Source: an uncultured Aquimarina sp. (lineage in GTDB: Bacteria > Bacteroidota > Bacteroidia > Flavobacteriales > Flavobacteriaceae). Taken from it: a stretch of DNA of 52,969 bases. The notes under the pieces were generated by a model. That model did not search any database and was not told the origin of the DNA. It saw only the letters and a program-made list of their open reading frames with translations. Below, piece after piece: positions 1-8,035 of the stretch. The stretch covers positions 1 through 52,969 of the forward strand of contig CANLYR010000029.1 of the NCBI GenBank assembly GCA_947495425.1, read 5' to 3'. A program made the position numbers and the translations under genes. Position 1 is the first letter of the stretch. The number at the start of each line of letters is the position of its first letter.

Positions 1-77
1 AATGCAAGATCGGTCCTGAGGAATGCAAGATCGGTCCTGAGGAATGCAAGATCGGTCCTGAGGAATGCAAGATCGGT
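1..77. repeat. 21-bp tandem repeat, 3 full copies plus 14 bp
   Basis: A 21-bp unit starting AATGCAAGATCGGTCCTGAG occurs at 1-21, 22-42 and 43-63, with a partial copy at 64-77. The copies are identical. The array touches the window edge, so its true length is unknown. The period is a multiple of three. Forward frame 3 is open from the window edge to a TAA at 96-98 and reads CKIGPEE heptads ending in YLKLMM, so this could be the repetitive C-terminus of an upstream gene. Forward frame 1 is open as well, to a TAA at 82-84, so coding is not established. Confidence 0.9.
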
Positions 78-123
78 TATCTAAAACTCATGATGTAAGA
101 GATATAAGCGTATAAATGCGTTA

Positions 124-219
124 GGGATTGAAGCGGCATCCTTTTTTACTTTTGTGCCTGAGGCTCTCGAAGGCATAGAAAAGTAAAAAAGATAGAGCAG
201 AAAGCCCGCCCGAACGCCC
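124..219 (+). ncRNA. Structured intergenic element upstream of metF (possible Flavobacteria-type RNA motif)
   Basis: The block runs from GGGATTGAAGCGGCATCC to AACGCCC. Inside it, 141-153 and 179-191 form a perfect 13-bp stem. The stem continues with TGCCT (155-159) against AGGCA (171-175) and a small GAG/CTC tip. GAAAGCCC and ACGCCC follow. From memory, elements with this skeleton (GGGATTG..GGCATCC, hairpin, GAAAGCCC, variable hairpin, ACGCCC) recur between genes in many flavobacterial genomes. It may be the Flavo-1 type motif, but I could not check that name. The strand is assigned from the usual orientation of the motif. It could act on metF (start 261) or on the 3' end of the upstream transcript. 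Confidence 0.5.
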
Positions 220-260
220 AATATAAGAAGTAAATAAAGGATAGAAATATAGCAGCGTTG

Positions 261-1214
261 ATGAAAGTAACAGATCACATACAGAAAGCAAAAGGTAAAA
301 CCTTATTTTCATTTGAATTAATACCGCCACAAAAAGGAAGAAGTATACAGGAGCTATACGATAATATAGATCCATTAATGGAGTTTAATCCTCCTTTTAT
401 AGATGTAACTACGTCGAGAGAAGAGTTTATATATATAGACAGAGAAGGATTGTTAGATAAAAAATTAACTCGCATGCGTCCTGGAACTGTTGGGATTTGT
501 GCCTCTATAACACATAAGTATGATGTAGACACCATACCACATGTGCTTTGTGGAGGATTTACTAAAGAGGAGACAGAGTATCTTTTGGTAGATTGTCATT
601 ATTTGGGAATCGATAATGTTATGGCATTGCGAGGCGATGCGATGAAAGAAGAGAAATATTTCACACCTTCTAAGGGAGGGCATAACTATGCTAATGAATT
701 AGTAAGGCAAATTGCACATATGAATAATGGACAGTTTCTTCATGAAGTGATAGAAACAGATAATAAGTCAGACTTTTGTATTGGAGTGGCTGCATACCCA
801 GAGAAGCATATGGAGGCTCCTTCTATGGATTCTGATATTCGTAGACTAAAAAATAAAGTTGATGCCGGAGCAGATTATGTCGTGACACAAATGTTTTTTG
901 ACAATAAAAAATATTTTGCTTTTGTAGAAAAAGCCAGAGCAGCAGGAATTGATGTACCTATAATTCCGGGAATCAAACCTGTAGCTGTAAAAAGACATCT
1001 ACAATTATTGCCTCAGGTTTTTAAACTAGATATGCCAGATGAATTGGTACGAGCAATAGAAGGGTGTAAGAATAATGCGGCTGTACGAGAAGTAGGGATC
1101 GAATTTGCTATCCAGCAGTCCAAAGAATTGATGGAGTATGGTGTTCCGGTGTTGCATTATTACTCGATGGGGAAATCTGATAATATCAGGAAGATTGCTA
1201 CCGAGGTATTTTAA
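261..1214 (+). CDS. metF: Methylenetetrahydrofolate reductase
   Basis: MetF is the cytoplasmic flavoprotein that reduces 5,10-methylene-THF to 5-methyl-THF for methionine synthesis. The N-terminus has FELIPPQKG, where Glu19 matches the catalytic Glu of the family (usual form FEFFPP). Around residues 115-125 is GIDNVMALRGD, the typical folate/FAD-site block. Length is about 317 residues, normal for a bacterial MetF TIM barrel. A TTG lies directly upstream (258), but the ATG at 261 gives the usual start MKVTDHIQ. No MetH gene is visible. The gene is convergent with the HAD gene, with only 10 bp between the stop codons. Confidence 0.95.
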   Translation: MKVTDHIQKAKGKTLFSFELIPPQKGRSIQELYDNIDPLMEFNPPFIDVTTSREEFIYIDREGLLDKKLTRMRPGTVGICASITHKYDVDTIPHVLCGGFTKEETEYLLVDCHYLGIDNVMALRGDAMKEEKYFTPSKGGHNYANELVRQIAHMNNGQFLHEVIETDNKSDFCIGVAAYPEKHMEAPSMDSDIRRLKNKVDAGADYVVTQMFFDNKKYFAFVEKARAAGIDVPIIPGIKPVAVKRHLQLLPQVFKLDMPDELVRAIEGCKNNAAVREVGIEFAIQQSKELMEYGVPVLHYYSMGKSDNIRKIATEVF

Positions 1215-1224
1215 TTTCTATACG

Positions 1225-1905
1225 CTACTCGTATTTTTCTAATAGATCTTTTAATTGAGTGATTGTAGTTATAGTTTCTGTTGGATGGATACCCCAGGGA
1301 TCAAAAACAGATGTTGGTAAACGCTGAACCCATATAGATTTCATACCATACGATGTTGCTCCTATAGCATCAAAAGGATTGCTAGAGATCAACCAAGAAG
1401 TGTCTTTTGTCGAATTTGTTTTGGTATTAAAATGTTGGTATACCAAAGGGCTTGGTTTAAACATCTTAACATCCTCTACACTTACAATCCCGTCAAAAAA
1501 CTGCTCAATATTTGCATTATCTAATAACGCTTTAATCGCTTGATAACTACCGTTAGAAAAAGCATACATGCTATGATTTGTATTTTGTAGTAGTTCCAAT
1601 CCTTTTGATACGTCTGGAAATACAGGAAGTGTTTTATATTCTTGCAATAAACTAAGTTTTTGATCCTGGGTTAATGTAATGTCTAAATCGTGACATGTGT
1701 AATCTAAAGCTTCTTTTGTGCATACTGAAAAATCAACATATGCATCCATCAATCCTCGCCTGAATGCGTATTCTAGTTGTTTATTGCGCCATGTGTTCAT
1801 AAAAATACCTGCTGATTTACCGATCATTTTCTTAAGAGAATCTAATACGCCAGAGGTGTCGATTAGAGTTCCGTAGATGTCAAATGCGAGCGTATAGGTA
1901 ACCAT
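1225..1905 (-). CDS. HAD hydrolase, haloacid dehalogenase type II-like
   Basis: This 226-residue protein has all the HAD motifs: FDIYGTLID (nucleophile Asp9), FSNGS (motif II), the Lys of KPSPLVYQH (motif III), and SSNPFDAIGA with a downstream hydrophobic stretch (motif IV). The last block is the form typical of (S)-2-haloacid dehalogenases, which release halide from 2-haloalkanoic acids. Whether this protein uses haloacids or another small substrate cannot be told from sequence. It is probably cytosolic, as there is no signal peptide. The ATG start lies about 140 bp from the divergent gene at 2046. Confidence 0.88.
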   Translation of the reverse strand: MVTYTLAFDIYGTLIDTSGVLDSLKKMIGKSAGIFMNTWRNKQLEYAFRRGLMDAYVDFSVCTKEALDYTCHDLDITLTQDQKLSLLQEYKTLPVFPDVSKGLELLQNTNHSMYAFSNGSYQAIKALLDNANIEQFFDGIVSVEDVKMFKPSPLVYQHFNTKTNSTKDTSWLISSNPFDAIGATSYGMKSIWVQRLPTSVFDPWGIHPTETITTITQLKDLLEKYE

Positions 1906-2033
1906 TGTTCTTTGTATAATGTTGATTTGAATATTGTTAAAGATAGCATATTGAAAGAGATTAAAGAGTGAATATAGGTTAAAACGGTTTTGGTAGAAGC
2001 CTTATAATTTAATCGCTATTTAAAAGGTATTAC

Positions 2034-2041
2034 TATATTTG
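2034..2041 (+). promoter_or_regulatory. Bacteroidetes -7 box, near-leaderless
   Basis: TATATTTG matches the Bacteroidetes -7 consensus TAnnTTTG exactly and lies 4 nt before the ATG at 2046, so the transcript would be leaderless or nearly so. No clear TTG is present at the -33 position. Confidence 0.5.
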
Positions 2042-2045
2042 CCAA

Positions 2046-3143
2046 ATGACAAAACCTATTTGCTTAGCATTACTTTTTATATGTTTTAGTGTTCAATCCC
2101 AAGTCGAATATAAAGCATATTATACGGTAGATGTCAATAATTATTATGGCTCGATATTAAAGCATAATCCAGATATCTCTCACCTGATAACTGGTCATCC
2201 TTCGGGTTTGATTCTTTCTGTTCAGAAGAAAACCTTTGGAAAAGAAGTATGGCAGCGTTTGTATAATACACCTGATTACGGTTTGTCATTCTTGTATCAA
2301 AATCTAGATAATGAGTTTTTGGGCGAGCATTATGGGCTCTTTGTGCATTATAATTTTTACTTTTTTAAGCGGTTATTGATGTTGCGAATTGGTCAGGGTG
2401 CTTCGTATAACACGACTCCTTATGATGAAGACGATAATTTTAGGAATGTCGCTTATGGAACGCACTTGGTCAGTGGATCGTATGCATTGCTAAATTTAAA
2501 AAAAGAAAATATATTCAAAGGATTAGGATTGCAAGCAGGCTTAGGGGTAGTGCATTACTCTAACGGGAATTCTAAAGCGCCTAATAAAAGTACAAATACC
2601 TTATTTTTGAATGCAGGACTGACGTATCAGTTAGATCCGGATTTGCCAGAGCGTATAGAGAAAGAAAAAGGATTATCAAAAGGGGCAGAACCTTTGGGTT
2701 ATGGATTTATTGTCAGAGGAGGGGTTAATGAAAGTGATGTAGTAGGTTCTGGTCGTTTTCCATTTTATACCTTTGGGGCTTTCATAGATAAAAGACTAAA
2801 CAAAAAAAGTGCGCTTCAATTTGGGACAGAAGTTTTTTTCTCTAAAGCATTACAGCGATATATTGATTTTAGAGCTGTGGGAGGATTTGATGATGGAACA
2901 ACAGGAGATGAAGATGCTAAGCGGGTAGGAGTATATTTTGGGCATGAGTTACGGGTCAATAAGATTTCAGTAGTTACCCAGTTAGGATATTATGCCTATT
3001 ATCCCTACGATTTTGAAGGACGGACTTATATTAGAGCGGGAGTTCAATATTATTTCACTAAAAATATTTTTGGAGCATTTACAGTAAGATCTCATGCTGC
3101 AAAAGCAGAAGCTATGGAGTTTACAGTTGGATATAGACTATGA
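2046..3143 (+). CDS. PagL-like lipid A deacylase / acyloxyacyl hydrolase family
   Basis: This 365-residue protein starts with a signal peptide (hydrophobic residues 5-18, SQSQ-like cleavage region). The rest has alternating, aromatic-rich strands typical of an outer-membrane barrel. HYSNGN at residues 170-175 matches the His-Ser active-site block of PagL lipid A 3-O-deacylases, so the likely role is removal of an acyl chain from lipid A in the outer membrane. It is longer than classical PagL (about 170-190 aa), with extra N- and C-terminal strands, as in Bacteroidetes members annotated as acyloxyacyl hydrolase. The stop overlaps the start of the next gene, suggesting translational coupling. 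Confidence 0.8.
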   Translation: MTKPICLALLFICFSVQSQVEYKAYYTVDVNNYYGSILKHNPDISHLITGHPSGLILSVQKKTFGKEVWQRLYNTPDYGLSFLYQNLDNEFLGEHYGLFVHYNFYFFKRLLMLRIGQGASYNTTPYDEDDNFRNVAYGTHLVSGSYALLNLKKENIFKGLGLQAGLGVVHYSNGNSKAPNKSTNTLFLNAGLTYQLDPDLPERIEKEKGLSKGAEPLGYGFIVRGGVNESDVVGSGRFPFYTFGAFIDKRLNKKSALQFGTEVFFSKALQRYIDFRAVGGFDDGTTGDEDAKRVGVYFGHELRVNKISVVTQLGYYAYYPYDFEGRTYIRAGVQYYFTKNIFGAFTVRSHAAKAEAMEFTVGYRL

Positions 3144-3889
3144 TGAAAAAATTATACTACATAATAGTAACGATTTTGGTATTAGGATGTAATTCTGAGG
3201 ATGCACCAGATTGTTTTCAAAGTACAGGGAATAGTGTTACAAAAGAAATTGAAGTTTCAGATTTTAATAGAATTCTGGTGAATCCAAACGTGGAGTTAAT
3301 TCTTAAGCAAGGTGAAACTACAACTGTAATTATTGAAACTGGAGATAATTTATTAAACGAGGTCTTTGCTGAAGTAGAAGATGGTCGTTTAGTAGTAAGT
3401 AACACCAATGATTGTACTTTTTTTAGAGGGATTAATCAAACTAAAGTTTTTGTTACATCCCCCGATATAGTTCAAATACGAAGTGCTACTCAATTCGATA
3501 TCGCATCAGATGGAGTGTTGGCATATCCTGATTTGAGTTTAATATCAGAAGATTTTAATGAAGATGCCGGGACGACCACAGGTACGTTTAACCTAAAGAT
3601 GAATAGCGAGAATATTAGTGTAGTGGGAAACAATATAGCTTCATTTTTTATTAGTGGAGCCGTAGAGAATCTTTCGGTTCGTTTTTTTTCAGGTACAGGA
3701 AGATTTGAAGGAAATAATCTAATTGCTCAAAATGTTCAGGTTGTTCATCGCGGCACCAATAAAATCATAGTTAACCCTCAACAATCGATCAAAGGTGAAA
3801 TACGAAGTACAGGAGATGTAATTTCTTTAAATAAACCTCCTGCTGTTGAAGTTGAAACTTTCTTTACCGGAAAATTAATATTTCAATAA
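3140..3889 (+). CDS. Lipoprotein with head GIN domain (DUF2807)
   Basis: The gene encodes 249 residues starting with a lipoprotein signal; the lipobox LVLGC puts the acylated Cys near residue 17. After it comes a repetitive beta-rich body with the pattern of DUF2807/head GIN domain proteins: F-x-x-I-x-V near the start, an E-L-I-L-K strand, and alternating S/N-rich turns such as IRSATQFDIASDG. These are surface-exposed beta-helix-like proteins in Bacteroidetes whose function is unknown. Two ATGs lie in tandem (3140, 3143); both overlap the TGA of the lipid A deacylase gene, so the two envelope proteins are probably co-translated. Confidence 0.8.
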   Translation: MMKKLYYIIVTILVLGCNSEDAPDCFQSTGNSVTKEIEVSDFNRILVNPNVELILKQGETTTVIIETGDNLLNEVFAEVEDGRLVVSNTNDCTFFRGINQTKVFVTSPDIVQIRSATQFDIASDGVLAYPDLSLISEDFNEDAGTTTGTFNLKMNSENISVVGNNIASFFISGAVENLSVRFFSGTGRFEGNNLIAQNVQVVHRGTNKIIVNPQQSIKGEIRSTGDVISLNKPPAVEVETFFTGKLIFQ

Positions 3890-3928
3890 GAGAAGGGATT
3901 AACTTCTCGTTCATTTGAGAGGAGATGC

Positions 3929-4834
3929 CTAAGGCAGAGGAGGGCTCGTCAATTCTCTAAACAAGCTCTCTAAATTCTTATTCTTTCGCGATAATTGTAA
4001 AATCTTCAATTCATTATCATGCGCAAAATCAAAAACTGCAGGACGCATATCTATAGAGGTATCAAAAGTAAGTTGATAAGCAAAATTATGTGTGTTTTTT
4101 ACATCCCTTATGTTTGGTAGTTTCAGTAAAAAAGCTTCTTCTACCCGATAATCGAATTCTATATCAATAATTTGATCAGTTTCATCAATCATGCTTTTCA
4201 GATTTTTATCAGCAACGATCTCACCTTTATTAATAATAATCACCCGATCACACATCGCTTCTACTTCTTGCATAATATGAGTAGAAAGTAGCACTGTTTT
4301 TTCTTTACCAATGGATTTAATGAGTTCTCTGATTTCAAGAAGCTGATTGGGGTCTAATCCGGTTGTGGGTTCATCAAGAATCAACACTTCTGGATCATGA
4401 AGCAAAGCACAAGCTAGTCCTACTCGCTGGCGGTATCCTTTGGAAAGCTGACTGATTTTTTTGTTTGCTTCATGCATTAATCCGGTTAACTCAATAACTT
4501 CTTCTATTCTTGATTTTGAAATAGTATACACCTTTGCATTAAATAAGAGATATTCTCTCACAAACATTTCTAAATACAAAGGGTTGTGTTCTGGGAGATA
4601 GCCAATACTTCTTTTTACGTCAATAGGTTGAGCATTAATATCAAAACCATTAACGGTGCCTTCTCCTTCAGATGGATCAAGGTATGTCGTTAAGATTTTC
4701 ATCATTGTAGATTTACCTGCTCCGTTAGGGCCCAAAAAGCCAACAATTTCACCTCGTTTTATTTCGAAAGAAATTGTGTTTAAAGCTTTTTGATCATGAT
4801 ATGACTTTGAAATATTTACTACTGAAATTGACAT
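3929..4834 (-). CDS. gldA: Gliding-associated ABC transporter ATPase GldA
   Basis: This 301-residue ABC ATPase has Walker A GPNGAGKST, signature LSKGYRQRVG, Walker B LILDEPTTGLDP and the H-loop His in LSTHIMQEVE. A C-terminal regulatory extension of about 80 residues ends in LFRELT. The N-terminal stretch and ATPase type match GldA of gliding flavobacteria, which works with the membrane proteins GldF and GldG. Those partners are not in this window. Other DrrA/CcmA-type exporters look similar, so the assignment rests on overall resemblance plus the flavobacterial setting. The gene is convergent with the GIN lipoprotein gene. Confidence 0.8.
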   Translation of the reverse strand: MSISVVNISKSYHDQKALNTISFEIKRGEIVGFLGPNGAGKSTMMKILTTYLDPSEGEGTVNGFDINAQPIDVKRSIGYLPEHNPLYLEMFVREYLLFNAKVYTISKSRIEEVIELTGLMHEANKKISQLSKGYRQRVGLACALLHDPEVLILDEPTTGLDPNQLLEIRELIKSIGKEKTVLLSTHIMQEVEAMCDRVIIINKGEIVADKNLKSMIDETDQIIDIEFDYRVEEAFLLKLPNIRDVKNTHNFAYQLTFDTSIDMRPAVFDFAHDNELKILQLSRKNKNLESLFRELTSPPLP

Positions 4835-4910
4835 AGATACTTATTTTTATCAAAAATAGGAAATTAGACCTCTACTACTAACGAGTATGGTCAGATATTA
4901 TGTTTCTGAA

Positions 4911-5372
4911 TTAAATATAAAACTCTGAAGTATGCTTGATTTCTTTAAGCACAAACGTACTATTAAGTACGCCAATATTTTCAATTTTAGAGAGTTTTGT
5001 TTTTACAAAATCATGATATTCTTCTAAACTTTTGGTATGGATTTTTAAAATAAAATCAACTTGCCCCGCCATATGATAACATTCCTGTACTTCTTGTAAG
5101 TTTTGAATTTGTTTTTCAAATTTTTCTATAAACGCCTCATTGTGGTATCGCATAGAAACCTGACAAATGGTAGTGATCGATCGATCAATTAATTTTTTGT
5201 CTAGTATAGCAACATATTTTTTGATAACGCCTTGTTTTTCTAATCTTCGCACGCGTTCATAGACAGGAGATGAGGTAAGGTTAAGGATATTAGCGATTTC
5301 TTTAGCAGTTTTTTTAGAATCCTCTTGTAAAATTCTAAGGATAGTGATGTCAGTTTGATCTAATTGTTCCAT
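4911..5372 (-). CDS. Lrp/AsnC family transcriptional regulator
   Basis: This 153-residue protein has an AsnC-type helix-turn-helix at residues 5-60 (DQTDITILRILQEDSKKTAKEIA, then a recognition helix with SSPVYERVRRLE). A C-terminal RAM effector-binding domain follows at about 65-145, with the usual AGQVDFILKI strand. Such regulators bind amino acids and form octamers. The gene is transcribed away from tdh-kbl across a 183-bp AT-rich spacer, so a local role in controlling threonine/glycine breakdown is likely, though inferred from position only. Confidence 0.93.
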   Translation of the reverse strand: MEQLDQTDITILRILQEDSKKTAKEIANILNLTSSPVYERVRRLEKQGVIKKYVAILDKKLIDRSITTICQVSMRYHNEAFIEKFEKQIQNLQEVQECYHMAGQVDFILKIHTKSLEEYHDFVKTKLSKIENIGVLNSTFVLKEIKHTSEFYI

Positions 5373-5469
5373 AGGCTCAAAAAAAATTCCTTTTTCAATA
5401 AAGTTTATTTATTATTTAAAGTAAAAATAACTTTATTTTTTACTTATAAAAGTAATAATCACTTAATTT

Positions 5470-5502
5470 TTGTAAAAAAATGACTATAATATCTACATTT
5501 TG
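5470..5502 (+). promoter_or_regulatory. Candidate promoter of tdh-kbl
   Basis: TTG at 5470-5472 is followed after 21 nt by TACATTTTG (5494-5502), close to TAnnTTTG with one extra T. It lies in the spacer between the Lrp-type gene and tdh, where the regulator would be expected to bind. Confidence 0.35.
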
Positions 5503-5555
5503 TAAATTAGCAAGTAAATACTACTTTTTTTTATTTAAAAAATTTAAGATAGATT

Positions 5556-6530
5556 ATGGATACGGTTGTTTTGGTTATTGGTGCAAATGGGCAGTTAGGA
5601 TCTGTGTTAACAGCAGCGCTTCAGAAAAAATACGGCATAGACAATGTTATCGCTTCAGACTTAAGGTCTGGAGATAATTTCAAAGGCATTTTTGAAATCA
5701 TTGATGCTACAGATAGGGATAGGATTCATGAAGTAGTGATTACATATAAGGTTACTCAAATATACCATCTTGCAGCCATTCTTTCAGCAAAAGGAGAGGA
5801 AACCCCATTAGCAACCTGGGACATTAACATGAAAACATTATTTAATGTTTTAGAAGTTTCAAGAATTAATAATATTAACAGAGTATTTTTTCCAAGCTCT
5901 ATAGCAGTGTTTGGAGAGGGAGCACCCTTAGAACAAACTCCTAATGATGCCTATTTAGATCCAGCTACTGTGTATGGCATTAGTAAAGCTGCAGGTGAGA
6001 ATTGGGCGCAGTACTATTTTCTTAGATATGGATTAGATGTTCGTTCTATCCGATATCCGGGAGTTATTGGCTATCAATCATTACCTGGTGGTGGTACAAC
6101 TGATTATGCAGTTGATATTTATCATAAAGCGGTCCTTGGTGAAAAATTTGATTGCTTTCTTAATAATGATACTACCTTACCCATGATCTTTATGGAAGAT
6201 GCTATTAGAGCAACAATAGCACTTATGGAGGCTCCAAAAAAAGACATAACCATTAGAACGTCATACAATATTGCCGGAGTTAGTTTTTCTCCTGCTGAAG
6301 TAGTGTCAGAAATTCGTAAATTATACCCTGATTTCAGCGTTGCGTATCATCCCGATTTTAGACAAGAAATTGCTTCTCGCTGGCCAAAATCTATAGATGA
6401 CTCTTCAGCGGTACATGATTGGGGATGGCAACCAGAATTTGATCTAGAGTCCATAACAACCATTATGATACAAAAATTGAAAGAAAAATATAAAATAGGG
6501 GCTAAAAACCGAAAAGTGTTAATGTTTTAA
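5556..6530 (+). CDS. tdh: L-threonine 3-dehydrogenase, SDR (epimerase-like) type
   Basis: This 324-residue extended SDR enzyme has the NAD motif GANGQLG (residues 9-15), PSSIAVFG near 113-120 and the catalytic Tyr140-x3-Lys144 pair (YGISK). It resembles UDP-glucose epimerase in fold. The block RYPGVIGYQ followed by GGGTTDYAVDIYHKA, and the later LPMIFMEDAIRAT, match the short-chain L-threonine dehydrogenases known from Flavobacterium and Cytophaga. The reaction oxidises threonine to 2-amino-3-ketobutyrate. The next gene, kbl, encodes the enzyme that uses this product, which supports the call strongly. Confidence 0.9.
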   Translation: MDTVVLVIGANGQLGSVLTAALQKKYGIDNVIASDLRSGDNFKGIFEIIDATDRDRIHEVVITYKVTQIYHLAAILSAKGEETPLATWDINMKTLFNVLEVSRINNINRVFFPSSIAVFGEGAPLEQTPNDAYLDPATVYGISKAAGENWAQYYFLRYGLDVRSIRYPGVIGYQSLPGGGTTDYAVDIYHKAVLGEKFDCFLNNDTTLPMIFMEDAIRATIALMEAPKKDITIRTSYNIAGVSFSPAEVVSEIRKLYPDFSVAYHPDFRQEIASRWPKSIDDSSAVHDWGWQPEFDLESITTIMIQKLKEKYKIGAKNRKVLMF

Positions 6531-6578
6531 TTTTTCATAACGCCACTCTTAATAATACATAAAATAAATAATAAAGGT

Positions 6579-7766
6579 ATGTTCTCAAATATAAAAAATG
6601 ATCTGCAAAAAGAACTTGAAGAGATAAAATCAGCAGGATTATATAAATCAGAAAGAATCATTACTACTCCGCAAGGAGCAAAAATAGATACAGAAAAGAC
6701 TAAAGATGTGCTAAATTTTTGTGCGAATAATTATTTAGGCTTGTCATCACATCCAGATGTAATAGAAGCAGGTAAAAAAGCTATTGATTCTCATGGGTAC
6801 GGATTGTCATCTGTGCGATTTATCTGCGGCACACAGGATATTCATAAAGAATTAGAGCACAAAACTGCTGAGTTTTTGGGAATGGAAGACTGTATTTTGT
6901 ATGCAGCTGCTTTTGATGCTAACGGCGGGTTGTTCGAACCTATTCTTGGTCCTGATGATGCCATAATTTCTGATGCATTAAATCATGCCTCAATCATTGA
7001 TGGGATTCGTTTGTGCAAAGCCAAACGCTACAGATACGAACATAACAATATGGTCGATCTAGAAAAACAATTAAAAGAAGCCAAAGGTGCTCGAAGAATA
7101 TTAATTGTAACCGATGGCTCTTTCTCTATGGATGGAACTATTGCACAATTGGATAAAATTTGTGATTTGGCAGATAGATATGAGGCAATGGTAATGATCG
7201 ATGAATGTCATTCTACCGGTTTCTTAGGCAAAACAGGTCGCGGCACACATGAATACCGCGACGTGATGGGACGTATCGATATTATTACAGGTACTTATGG
7301 TAAGGCACTAGGTGGGGCATCAGGAGGATTTACTGCCGCAAGGAAAGAAATTGTGGAGATGCTAAGACAGCGATCAAGGCCATATTTGTTCTCTAATACC
7401 GTAGCACCCTCTATAGTAGGAGCGTCTATAAAAGTATTAGATGTGCTCAGCTCTTCTACTGCGCTTCGTGACACATTAGAGGAAAATACAAAATATTTTA
7501 GAACAGAAATGACGAAGGCAGGATTTGATATCATCCCAGGAGACCATCCTATTGTTCCTGTAATGTTATATGATGCAAAACTCGCCCAGGAATTCGCTAC
7601 TCGATTATTAGAAGAAGGGATCTATGTTATAGGATTCTTTTATCCAGTCGTGCCGCAGGGAAAAGCCCGCATTAGGGTTCAATTATCCGCAGCACACAAG
7701 CGCAACCATCTCGAAAAAGCAGTTGAAGCCTTTACAAAAGTTGGTAAAGATCTGGATGTGATATAG
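6579..7766 (+). CDS. kbl: Glycine C-acetyltransferase (2-amino-3-ketobutyrate CoA ligase)
   Basis: This 395-residue enzyme of the alpha-oxoamine synthase family uses pyridoxal phosphate. [15 protein letters not shown] gives the cofactor-binding Asp and His, and Lys242 in [14 protein letters not shown] is the Schiff-base lysine. Kbl splits 2-amino-3-ketobutyrate with CoA into glycine and acetyl-CoA. It follows tdh by 48 bp, forming a two-gene threonine-to-glycine pathway. Length and start are normal for Kbl. A perfect 12-bp palindrome (ACAAACGTTTGT, 7769-7780) sits just after the stop. Confidence 0.95.
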   Translation: MFSNIKNDLQKELEEIKSAGLYKSERIITTPQGAKIDTEKTKDVLNFCANNYLGLSSHPDVIEAGKKAIDSHGYGLSSVRFICGTQDIHKELEHKTAEFLGMEDCILYAAAFDANGGLFEPILGPDDAIISDALNHASIIDGIRLCKAKRYRYEHNNMVDLEKQLKEAKGARRILIVTDGSFSMDGTIAQLDKICDLADRYEAMVMIDECHSTGFLGKTGRGTHEYRDVMGRIDIITGTYGKALGGASGGFTAARKEIVEMLRQRSRPYLFSNTVAPSIVGASIKVLDVLSSSTALRDTLEENTKYFRTEMTKAGFDIIPGDHPIVPVMLYDAKLAQEFATRLLEEGIYVIGFFYPVVPQGKARIRVQLSAAHKRNHLEKAVEAFTKVGKDLDVI

Positions 7767-7909
7767 ATACAAACGTTTGTTAGTGCAAGGATTTGTATTG
7801 AATTAATAAAAGATGTGTAATTTCGTTTAAGAAACCTCATAGATACTAGATTTATTTTCAGAATTTGATGATAATGTGTTCTGGACAATGAAAAAAATGA
7901 AATAATATT

Positions 7910-7938
7910 TTGAATGTTAAAGGTTTTATATACTTTAG
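7910..7938 (+). promoter_or_regulatory. Promoter of the aromatic operon leader
   Basis: TTG (7910-7912), an 18-nt spacer, then TACTTTAG (7931-7938), one mismatch from TAnnTTTG. This fits the flavobacterial promoter pattern. It would start transcription roughly a dozen bases before the leader peptide ATG at 7958. Confidence 0.6.
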
Positions 7939-7957
7939 CAATATATTTAGCAAGACA

Positions 7958-8035
7958 ATGAACACTACATTTACTTGGAACCGATTTTATTTTTTCTTCT
8001 TTTATTTTAAAAGTAAGATCGGGATTACTATGTAA
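7958..8035 (+). CDS. Phe/Tyr-rich leader peptide of the pheA operon
   Basis: This 25-codon reading frame has an ATG at 7958 and a TAA at 8033-8035. Ten of 25 residues are aromatic: seven Phe, two Tyr, one Trp. They are concentrated in the run RFYFFFFYF encoded at 7982-8008. It begins MNTTFTW and ends KSKIGITM. In position and composition it matches the E. coli pheL type of leader peptide, whose translation senses charged tRNA-Phe. The stop codon lies just downstream of the antiterminator 5' arm (8018-8026), and the Phe run lies just upstream of it, as the attenuation model requires. No Shine-Dalgarno sequence is visible, as usual in this phylum. Confidence 0.85.
   Translation: MNTTFTWNRFYFFFFYFKSKIGITM

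Noticed and set aside
1..77. CRISPR array
   Set aside because: The 21-bp units are directly contiguous, with no spacers, so this is a simple tandem repeat.
99..260. SAM riboswitch upstream of metF
   Set aside because: None of the conserved SAM-I or SAM-II core sequences is present. The structure seen is a different, long hairpin element.
3890..3908. GAGAAG/CTTCTC stem between the GIN lipoprotein gene and gldA as a terminator
   Set aside because: Only 6 bp with no T run. It is too weak to call.
5480..5677. Short forward frame overlapping the start of tdh
   Set aside because: It overlaps the well-supported tdh gene in another frame and encodes a low-complexity, unrecognisable peptide.
7769..7780. 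12-bp palindrome ACAAACGTTTGT just after kbl
   Set aside because: It is PurR/LacI-operator-like in form, but it lies at the 3' end of a gene, far from the pheA promoter, and without a second site. It is noted in the kbl entry only.
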